A DNA stretch of 64,000 nucleotides from a virus. Positions 6,307 to 16,700 of this stretch are shown here, one piece after another. Numbering within the stretch: the stretch's first letter is position 1; the number at the start of each line of letters is the position of its first letter. The translations under genes and the position numbers were made by a program. The notes below the pieces were generated by a model that was not told the origin of the DNA, did not search any database, and saw only the letters and a program-made list of their open reading frames with translations. The stretch covers positions 91,914 through 155,913 of the IMG/VR virus record IMGVR_UViG_3300035670_000022. One strand, written 5' to 3'.

Positions 6307-7179
6307 CTATCGATTTTTTGGTAGAGTAACTGGAGGCGGTAGGGAAGTAGGAGGTGTAGGTGGTTCTTCTTTTTTCCCAACTGGCGGTGCTGGTAGAGAT
6401 GGCGTTGTAGTCGGCTCTTCTTTTTTTCCTACTGGAGGTGCAGGAATGTTATCTACTCTATCTTGAACTGTAGTCGGGATATCTGTGCTTGGCGATTCTC
6501 CTCTTTTGGCTCCGTCAGATCTGAATTGAGTGCTGTCTACCGGCGGTTTTTGATGTGGGTACACTGTTGTTAAAACGTCAAGGGTGTAATAGGCTCTATC
6601 TGCTCGTACGGTATAAAATTTAAAGCCAACTACTACCCCTTCATAGGTATAACTTACGTCGGATGTTAAGGTCATTGTGATTGGTCTTCCCGATTGCACC
6701 ACTTTTCTATCGAAGAGTTTTGCTTTCATGAACGCGTTGTCTGTATCGTTGTAGGGTGGGTTAGCCATCCCGTCTAGCCTGTATACATGATTTAGAGAAG
6801 CGCGCTTAGCTAAGACAGCAATATTTTCGCTTCCGATAAATGCACCGACAAACTGGTGCATCGTGCTTTGAACACCAATTGTTTGAATAACAGGTGTAGA
6901 ACCGGGCACCAGGAAGTTTTTATACTTCATGTTTGTCATCGTTACGACCCCAGGCTTAACTTCAGGTACCCCGTTTTGGCCACGATTTGATGTCGCTTCT
7001 ATGGCCGGTAAGAGTGCAAAGTTGAAATAGTTATCTTTTTCTGTCTCGTTATCTATATATTTAATGACAAAGACGTTTTCCCTAGACTGGTTTAAAGTCT
7101 TGTCATCTAGCGGCGTCATCTGCTCCTTATTCAATATGGTCACTACTTGGCTGCGTCCCAAGTCTTCGAATATAGACAT
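6307..7179 (-). CDS. Putative tail/baseplate structural protein with Pro-rich C-terminal repeats
   Basis: A 290-residue protein. Residues 1-200 are beta-rich and resemble tail-tube initiator or baseplate proteins in style (strands ending RAYYTLDVLTTVYP), but no family is recognised with certainty. Residues about 200-290 are a Pro/Thr/Lys-rich tail containing two copies of PAPPVGKKEEP, probably a flexible linker. The gene starts 1 nt after the stop of the upstream gene, so the two are coupled. Confidence 0.55.
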   Translation of the reverse strand: MSIFEDLGRSQVVTILNKEQMTPLDDKTLNQSRENVFVIKYIDNETEKDNYFNFALLPAIEATSNRGQNGVPEVKPGVVTMTNMKYKNFLVPGSTPVIQTIGVQSTMHQFVGAFIGSENIAVLAKRASLNHVYRLDGMANPPYNDTDNAFMKAKLFDRKVVQSGRPITMTLTSDVSYTYEGVVVGFKFYTVRADRAYYTLDVLTTVYPHQKPPVDSTQFRSDGAKRGESPSTDIPTTVQDRVDNIPAPPVGKKEEPTTTPSLPAPPVGKKEEPPTPPTSLPPPVTLPKNR

Positions 7180-7180
7180 C

Positions 7181-7717
7181 TTAAGCCTCGATGATTAGCT
7201 TGAAAGTTTGTTCAACGTCTTCTTGCACTTCTATAGGAGAGAAGTTCTCGTAATAGAGTGGAATCGCATTTATGTCTGATGGTAGATAAGAAGCGTAACA
7301 ACGACTCTTTATGCTTTCTATATCAACTACCGAGTGAATGATAAACACTCCTAACGAGCGAAATGCCGGTTCTGGTATCTGGTTGTGAGGCAGTTTTACT
7401 TCTAAGTAAAGTTTGCTTATTTGCTCTCGTCTTATATCAAGTATGGTCGGGTCATCCATCAAAAGAATATGTTTGCCGTCAATAACAACAGTGTCTTGGG
7501 TAGCACTTGACTTTTGAATTGCTGCTTTTCTGATCGGTATAGGAAAATAGATAAATATCTCGTTTAAGTTAAAGGTAAAAAGATCCGGCGCGGGGGGAAC
7601 TGCTTCTATGCTCCAGGGGCTGGTCTGTCCTAGTCCTAAGAGTAGCGGAAAGCAAGGGTCCAAAAATCTCTGGAGCCGTCTGTAATTAATTTCCTTAGGA
7701 TAGCCTTTGGTTGTCAT
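7181..7717 (-). CDS. Hypothetical protein coupled to the giant gene, 178 residues
   Basis: The start codon overlaps the stop of the giant gene in a TAATG arrangement, so the two are translationally coupled and their products probably act together. The protein is mostly beta-rich, with hydrophobic patches but no clear membrane helix. No motif is recognised. It may be a chaperone, partner or docking protein for the giant, or a small structural protein. Confidence 0.6.
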   Translation of the reverse strand: MTTKGYPKEINYRRLQRFLDPCFPLLLGLGQTSPWSIEAVPPAPDLFTFNLNEIFIYFPIPIRKAAIQKSSATQDTVVIDGKHILLMDDPTILDIRREQISKLYLEVKLPHNQIPEPAFRSLGVFIIHSVVDIESIKSRCYASYLPSDINAIPLYYENFSPIEVQEDVEQTFKLIIEA

Positions 7718-10700
7718 TAATCCTCGCCCTGCTCTATAGGTAGACTCTCTTCTTCTTCCAGCATACCTTCGGTAATCATGACGCGTTCAACTGCTGACAG
7801 GCTAGTATTATCGTCGTCGAACATAAAGTCACCTTCTGCTAGGATCGCCTCGAGAGATTCACCGGTATAGCCATCTGTGATGTCTATATCTTCTCCGTTG
7901 ATTGCTTCTGCAAGTGCTCTTCTTGATGCGGCAATGACATTATCTTTGACATTACTTACTGCCTGCACTGTCAGATCAAAAGCGGCGTCGTAGGTAAAGT
8001 CTGTTCCGGTAATTGGACGCTTGGTAACTACATTGGCTAGCGCCATACCTACAACCCCTCCCATTACTTCTAGTGCTCCCCTACCTAGGACACTGTCATC
8101 TCTTAGCAGTCTAGTGTTTTGCGCGAATTGGGATGAGGCATAGGCACCAGCTGTGTTCAATGCTTCAAACGCGACGGACTGAGCCAACCCGGCTGGTTTA
8201 CCTTCGGCACTAAACATGAACTCTCTAGCTCTAGCGACCCTTAACAGGTAGTTGGCTCTTCCTGTATTTCTCTCTGCGTCTTCCTGCTCTTTTTCTAAGT
8301 AGGAAGTTTGAGTCGGCTTTTCATCAACATCTGGTTCTATCGTTTGGGCTGTTCTAGCTGCAGTGCGGCGCTGCCGTTCAGTCCTTACTGTATCTCGTGT
8401 TAACGGCTCGTCAGGAGATATCGTGACTGGATTCTCTACTTGTCTGTTAGGGGGTCTTAAAGTTTCTGCTAACACTGTGCCGCTACCCTCGCCGCTTAAG
8501 ATTCTTTGAGTAACGCTTCCCTGTTGTTGACTTAAAGTTAAAGCGGATTCAATCATATTTCGAGCCAGCTCAGCTACTCGATCAGTTATAGGTACGTCGC
8601 CGCTCATGACACTAAAAAGAAGTGGAACGGCTAGTAGGGACAATGTGTTGCTACGCACCTGTTTCTGGTAAGCCTCTTCTTGAACCTTTGTTATATTCTG
8701 AGACTTCTTCTGCATATGCTGCGCTTTGATACTTTCTGCTACATTCTTCCCAATCTGCTCTTGAACGTCGTTCAGTGCTTGCGCTACTGGGTCGAAGTCT
8801 TCGTTAAGTCGGTTGACTGCCTCTTGCGGGTTGGACTGTACACTCTCTAGACGTTTTTGTCTTTCTTCCCTATATCGTTTGATTACATCAAGGGTCTCAG
8901 ATGCCTCTTCGTCTGAGGCGCCTTCCTGGATGCGCTGCCGCGCTTCAAGTTCTAGGTCATTTAAGGCAGCTAGTTCCTGTTGTATTTTGCTAGAACTGGC
9001 ACTGACCACACTTTTCTCTGCAATTATTTCTGCTACAGACTGTCTCTGAGTCGCTCCTGTTTCAACTTGTGTTGTTAAAATTTCTCCCAGAGTAACCAAA
9101 GACTGTCTTACTAACTCGTCTGCTCTTGATGTGTCCCCACCGGCTCTTTCTTGAGCCTGTTGTTGGATGAACTCCATTAAACCAGGCAGAGATGTACCGC
9201 CTCCAACTGCTAGTAAAGCACCTACTGCTTCTGCAGACCCACCTACGCTTTGAACTTCTGTCGCTAATCGGAAGATACTTTCGTTAAACGTCGTACCTTC
9301 TAGTTTGCCCCTAGAGATGTTGTATAAAATTGCTGTTTGAGCAATTTCATATTGTTGGGCTGTTCCCGGTGTCGCATATTGTCCGCTCTGTAGTCCTTGT
9401 ACCGCTCTATTTAAGGAGATTAGCTGGTCAAATAATCCAGCCTCTGTATCTGTCCCCACGTATATCTGAGCCTCGCGTTGAGTTTGATACTCAATCAGAG
9501 ATCTAAAGACCTCTTCGCCTAGTGTTGTGTTCGCATTACTGTCTGCTCTTGTTGCTGCGGCAGCAATAACGTCTCTTACTCGTTCTTGTTCTGCTCTCCA
9601 ACTTTGAGTCCTACTGTTTATGTCTGCTTCAACGTCTTTGGTAAGTTGACTAGCACCATCTGGCATTTGCTGCTCATATATTCCTCTTAGCGTCTCTTCA
9701 TAAGCAAGCGTTCTTGTTCGTAGATTTTCCTCTGAGTATCCGTCTTGTAGACGTTCAGCAAATTTCTGCAGCATTGGTTTGTAGTCTGCTGCTTCCAGCA
9801 CGGCGTTATAAATGAACTCGCTTCTGAATTTTGCCAGACTATCAGCCAGGGTGGTTTGAACAATAAACTCGTCAGTCGGAATCGGTCTATCTGGATCTTG
9901 CTCTATCATCTGTTCCTTTCTCTGTCTAAAGAAACCAGCAAAGGTGCTTTCTTTTAGCATCTCTGTCGCTGTTTTCTTGCCGCTCAGATACTCGTTGACC
10001 ATTTCTAGTGCTGCAAAGACTCGCAACTCTGAAGTGTCTAACTTGTTGTCGCTCACAACGACCTTTCCGTCTTCTTTAAATTCAAACCCGTAGTCTTGTG
10101 CTAAGACAGCCCCGGCTCTCGTACCTATGAAGCGTTCCATTACTTTAGACCGCTCTACTTCGTCTACGGTATTCATAATTGTGTCTAGTCCAACTAACGT
10201 CTTTCTTTCTCCTGATTGGGTCTCATAGGTATACTCAAATTCTGCAGCCTCCAAGGCAACAGACCCACCTTTCTTCGGTTTTAAGGCGGCGTCCCGCAGG
10301 AATTGTTGAACATCTAACAGTAAACCAAAAGTGGCATTAAGGCGCTTCTGTGTTTCTGCTTCGGCAATTTTATAGGGGACGGTTTGCTTGTCTTGATATT
10401 TTTGGAGCAGGTCATTAAAGATATCTAGCTGTGTTTGCGCCGCTGTTTGTTCTTTTGCTGTTTCTGCATTTTGCAGTCTTTGTCTTAGCACTAGCTGTTG
10501 TCGTTGCAGCGCTTCTACAAATGCTGTACCCATCTTGTCGTCTGTCCCATCGGCCGCCTCTTTCATTGCTCGCATAGAGGCTAGGTCTGACACTGCCATG
10601 CCTAATAGAGGCACCACTGTGTTGTATGTTTTACCAAGTAGTCCTGTACCTGTAGACCCAACGATGGCTTGGATGTTAGCAAAGGCGGAGGTGTTTAGTA

Positions 10701-13700
10701 AAGAACCAGCGACTTTGCTACTTACCTTACCTAAGTCTCCTAACGCTGCCAGTCTTTGACTCATTAAGGCGCTAAACTCAATTAACTTTTGGCTTTTCTC
10801 TTTGATTGATGCTTGGTTAAAAGACCGTAGCTCTGCGTCTGTTGAGTATTCGATAAAGTCTTTACCTACTTTATTGAGTGTCTCTGTATATGCCTGCTGC
10901 AGTTTATCATCGGCGGCACCTTCTCTAAACGTGATTCCTATATCTTGATTTAAAGTGATATCGCTGACTGTTGCTAAAGCTCGTCCCAAAGATGATTGGA
11001 CTTTATTTTGATTTCCATAGAAGTTAGCCTGCGTGTCTCTAGACTGTTTAATTAGAGACGGAATATCTTCATCAGTGATTGCGCCCACTCCGTAGGAAAG
11101 TCCTTCCATAAACTCAGCAGGTAACGCCATAAAGTCAGTAATGTAGTTACGGACTTTTTCGACACCTCTGTTTTCTACTTCTTGTCGGAGTTCAGCTAAG
11201 ACTTCTAACTTCTCTACATAGTCGTTGATTGTTTGTGTCAGTTTATTCAAAGATCGGGTTTGAGCGCCTACCGCAGACATTCTGATAATGCTGTGTGGCG
11301 CATCTTGGTTTTCTTCTGAGGCATAGAATTCTGCCTCTGCTTTTTTGACTTTGTCGAAGGCGTCAACAACTTCTCTTGTTGAGTCAGCCATTTTTGTAAA
11401 GGCTGCTTGGAAACTATCCCCGTCATAGTCCCCTAACTGGGTGAACTGGAATCCTAAGGACGAGATGAACATTCCAGTGTTTGATGTTGCTAGATCAGGA
11501 CTTTGTAAACTGCCGAACAGCTTGGCACGTTTAGCCATCTCTTCAGGAGATATCTGTTGATGAGCGTTCCCAAAAGTATGGAAGGTACCGCTAGGAGCCC
11601 CCTGTCTGTTAGCAGTTACCATGCTGCGGAATACCACCGATTCAAGTTGTTTATATCCGTCGTCTGTTGGCTCCCCTCCTATATCAGAGATCAGCGCTTC
11701 TTTTAGATCCTGCCCACGTACATAGCGACTTCTAGGCTCTTCTCTTGGTTTTGCTGCATTCTCACTTTCGACAGCTCCTGCTGCCTTTTTAGCGTTTGCT
11801 GCTTCTTCTGCTGCTTGAGCCGCCTGTTGCTCTTTTTGGAAAACAGGTTCTTTAACTCGTTCTAGTAAATCTTCATAGCTAAACGTTTTAGCATCTGGAC
11901 CCTGAATCACATCCGACAGGTTTTGCAGAATATTTGCGGTTAGCTGCGCATATTTAATGGTGCTCTGTACAATTCGGTTTTGGCTGTTTGGGTCAAGTAT
12001 CAAGTCGTTGACTAGTCGCTGACGATCTTCTCGAAGTCGGCTTATTTCTGCGGATGACTCTGGGTCTGTAGCTGCGCTCAACTCTGCTATGCGATTATCT
12101 ATTCTGACTGTTTCAGAAGACACTGCTTTTTGATGACTGTCTATTAAACGATCAACAATCGTGTCCATCAGCGTTCTAAGCCCAGAGCCGCTATTCTCTT
12201 TGAGAAGTGTATCTATTCTTGAGCCTAACGCTACCTCTGACTGACCGACTAAGAAACTGTTCATCGCAATAAACGAAGATCCTGTCAGACTTAGACGATC
12301 TGCCATAGTTTGTCTAAAGGTGTCTTTGTTTTTGGACAGATGTAATGTTTGCTCTTTTGCTATCTCAGCGCTATTAACTAAGGTGTTATACACGTCGAGC
12401 TGCTCAGCGGATAAGTTAACTTCACGTCTTTCCATAACAGCTTGAGCCATTTCTTCAAACAGACCCGTGTCGTTTGCTCTAGCTAAACTGTCCGCTAAAC
12501 CATATTGGGCTCTTAAAGCCTCATGGGTGTGTCCTGGAAATACTAAAGACATTCTCTCTAGAACGTCTAGTCCTAGCATCCAGCCTTCAATCTCAGTTTC
12601 AGGCATGATTTGCGCTTTGTATGTTCCTTCATCTGTTGGACTAGGCTGTATTTGCAGCACAGGAATCGTGACACTGTAGGTTTTGTCCACGGAGTCGATA
12701 ATGGAACGTGCTCTAGACTGTTCCTCTGTTGTGCCTAGTCCTGCTTCTAAGAACTGTCTGGCATACTCTCTTAACTTTTGCTTTCCTTGAATATATTCTT
12801 TACCTGGGTCTATATCCGCAGACTGCTTAAGTTTGGTATCGACTTCATTTTTAATTAGGTTATACAGAAGTCTCTCTTGGATCTCCGGCGCATCTTTAAT
12901 ATATGCAGATACTCGCTCTTCGATGCTCGTTAGATTGTTGATAAGAGTAGAGGTTTCGGAAAGTGTTTGAGACGCGGTTAGTCCTGTTTGTGTCTTGAGG
13001 ACTTCTTTGAATTTCTCTCTCAAAAGAAGCTGTACGAAAGCCGTACGCTTTGTATCTGCTGAGAGTCTTGTCAACTCTACTTCTGACAAGGAGCCCGTTC
13101 CGTCTCCTAACACTAGAGCCATCTCAGTAAATCCTAAACTGGCTAGCTCTAATTGATCTTCAACCGGTAGGGAGCGGATGGTTCCTTTTTGCTCTTTAAC
13201 AATTTTAGCTATATCCTCTTTTGTAGCGTTATCTGGAACGGCTATTTTTCTGGATTTAAGAATGGCGATCGCCCGCTTAGTTGTGTCAGGACTTAATTTG
13301 TCTGCCCAGTTTTCAATAGTTGCATCTGCTTCAGTAACCCCGGGGTCATTTTCAATGAGGGAGCTACTAAACATAGCTGCTTCCACCTCTTGTAGAGAAC
13401 TCAGCTGACTTAGGGCTCTGTCTGTTATACCGCTTAGTAAATCCTCTACTTGCCCACCGACTATAGTCTCGGAGTTTTTGAGACGACGTAAATAGTCTTT
13501 TGTAATAGCTCTGGCTCTTTCTGTTCGATCTAAGTTAGTTCTATCGCTAGAGACTCGTCTAGACCACTCCATTTGTTGAAGAGCAGATTCATATCCTTCT
13601 GCATCGCTGCGGATAAACTGAAAGAAAACTTCTTCTGCCGGAGCGATATCTTTAGCTCGGCTGCTTACATATCTAGGAAAGACGTTGTCTCTAGATCGAG

Positions 13701-16700
13701 CAGTAAAGTCTCCGTAAGACTGGCTAAAGGACAGGCTGAAGACGTTTGTCTCTACCTCTTGCTTGATTGCACGCCGCATTCTGTTACGTCTAGCTCTATC
13801 TCCGGCGGTTTGTGCATCGATTCCTGACTCAGATTCGTTTTCTAAGTCGGTGTAGTTTTTGTACCCCATTAAGATAGCGTTGGTTCTTCTGATGCTGTAC
13901 ATCTCGCTGACGTCTGATTGGTCTAGAGTTGTGCCTAGTCCTTCTTGCAGCATGCTGCCCAGAATAACCATGGTCTGTTGTAAAGACCTCGCTTTTTCTT
14001 TATCATCTCCGCTGTATGTATATAGCTGAAGCTGCTTATCAGTTAGAGCATTTGCGTAATGTCCTTCTAGAGCAGTGGTATCTTCCATACCTGTCGGCAC
14101 GGTGATTTTGTTGATGGTCATGTCAAAAGGCAGAGCCATTCTTAATCCGAACTGCCCCAGACCTCGCATCATTGTCAGAGTATTTTGCAGCTCGTTTTGT
14201 AGTGTTTCTAGCTCTGACGCTTCGGTATCTGTTCTAGAAGACTTGTCTTGCAGCTTCCAGATTCTTTCTATAGAAGGCATTTCTATCCCTAAAGCTAGGG
14301 TTTGCTGACGCACAGCTTTTCTGTATACGTTTGCCTCTTTGCCGTACTCTTGGTCTCTATAGAGTAAAAGACTCTCTGCGTCTAGTCCTCCATAATTCAT
14401 AAAGATCTCAGTCAAATTCTTTCTAATTCCAGGAGTATAGGCTTTACTCATAAACAGATCATTCTCAACGCCTGCGGCATTCATGAGCCCCTCTATCGAC
14501 TTATCCTTAAAGTCAATCGCCGTGTCGCTCATGTAGGCGATCGACTGCTTTTTCATTTCTTCTAGGCTTGATATCTTTCTTTCATGGACGGCTTTTTGCA
14601 TGGGATTTAACTGTCCTTTTTCGTTTTCTATGCCGAGTATGATTTTGTTAAAGACCGTGCTTATCTCTCTGTCGACTTTTCTAGCCACTTCTTCGTTCTT
14701 TAGATAGACCCCAAAGAAACCGTCTGTGTTGTACGCAATTTCTGTCACTGCTTTTCCTAACAAGCGGCGTTCCGGATTGATATCAGTTAATACGTCTTTT
14801 GCTGCATTTAGGAAGAAGGCCATTACGCTGGCTGATCGAGACTTGGTCTCGTCGTAGTAGTAACCTCCATCAGGCATCTGTTTCCCATACTGGTCTCTAG
14901 TCGTTTTAAAGAGATTTTCTGTTTTTTGTGCCAACTTAGCTCTGGCTGCATCACCTTCTTTTCCTGCTTTTAAAGCGGCGCCTATGGTATCTATAAGTGC
15001 TTGCTCTGGTGTCTTGCCACTTTCAACTTCTCCTTCATCTACAAGACTCATTATCCCTTCGTATACAGCTATAGTAGGCGCGAAGTCTCTTTGCAGTTTA
15101 TCGCTTTGGTTTTTCTGCGCCAGGTTTTTAGCTGATGCTGTTCCTTCTACTATCAGTTTTAGTGCTGATTGGGCTTGTCTTCTGTTGCTAATAGCGCCGC
15201 GCTCATAGGCCCCTTTAAGCAAAGCAGATATCTTATTCGTTTCTGTAGCACCACTTGTTGTGTCTCCTAGCATCATCAAGGATAATGCCTCTGCAATTTT
15301 GTATCCTGCTGTCTGTTGATCCGTATCTGTTATCATCTTCCAGGTGTTTGACTTTTCGCCTTCACGTAGAAAGCCTAATCCAGCCTTAAACACAAAGCCT
15401 TTCATCTGCCCCATAGTTATGGCTGCAAAAATCTCTTTGCCGGTAATCTCAGTTGGCAGATTTTCATAGCCGACTTCTGAGCCGTATACGGCTCCTATTT
15501 CAAGAAAGTAGTCTCTATTCGTTCCTTTAAACGGACCTTTAGCCTCTGCCGTCCGCTGGCCTGTTTTGAGATCCGCAATATTTACCATCTCTAAGTTATA
15601 GGTCACCATGTTTGACCTTAAATCCTGCTCACTAGACGTTGGCGTCTTATACAGGTAACTGATGGCATTCATCTCTCTTCCGCTATAAGCCGGGGCTTTA
15701 ACCCTAAAGGGTTGGATTCTAGACTTCTCTCCTAGACTTGTATAAGTATTAATACCATCTATGTAAAAGGCGTTCTCGCCGTCATTCAGGCTGCCTATTT
15801 TTTTAAGCCATCCATCTGTAGATGACTTCATTTGATAAACGCCTTTCTTGAGAACGAAGCCTCCTTCTCTAAAATCTACAGCTTCTGCAAAGGAAACGGA
15901 TTTATGCCCCTCTTGACTAAGTCGACGCATCTCTTTAAGCGCCTTCTTGATATCTGCCGATTTGAGATTCTCCATTGAGAAGTCTTTATCGATGCTGTAT
16001 TGCATCTCACCTATATCACTCGTGAGTTTTATGAAAGTCAGCACCTTATTTTCTAGTTGTCTATTTGTCTCGCTAAGGTGAGGCGCGTCTTGTAGTTTTA
16101 CGTCTCTAGCTACAAAGATAGTTCCCACTTGTAATTTTTCCCGTATGAGCGCATTAAACTGCGCCGGGGTCATATTCATCTCTTTAGTAGATAAAGCTGT
16201 TTGAGACCGGTAGGTTTTTAAATAGGCATTTTCATTCGAGTTTGCATACTCGGTGTTGAGATAGCTGTAATCAGACATCTCGTTGATGCCCATATTGACC
16301 ATTACAAGTTTGGGAGCCTCTATGAAACCCTGAGTCACTTCATCTGTATCTATGGCGATACTACGGGCATACTTGACTATGTCCGCGTCTGGATTCTCCA
16401 TTTGGTATTTTTTCAACAGCTCAAATTGAGCCGAAGGCAGACCGAAGGGTATTACCCCTCCTACAAGATCCGAGCCTTCTATATCTATACCCGCCTTAGC
16501 CGCTTCTTGGGTCTTCTGCATAAATCCACTTTCATCTTCAGCCCCAAAAGAGCGTAAGAAAGAGGCAAAGTCTAGGTTTGCAGGTAGAAACGGTCTGACT
16601 GACTTTAAGTTTTTAAGTCGTTGTATGTTTTGCTCAGTTTTGTCATAGGGGGTGTAAAGCATAACTGCCTTTTGTTTAACCCGATCCCAAGAGCCTTCTT

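Noticed and set aside
6198-6380. 60-residue minus-strand frame between the 405- and 290-residue genes
   Set aside because: Basic, low-quality sequence overlapping the 3' end of the 290-residue gene; no ribosome-binding site.
15380-15440. MGQMKGFVFKAG (around residue 1425 of the first giant) as the catalytic-lysine loop of a beta-type barrel
   Set aside because: It lies about 1,300 residues from DYDGD and the lysine spacing does not match known polymerase motifs.
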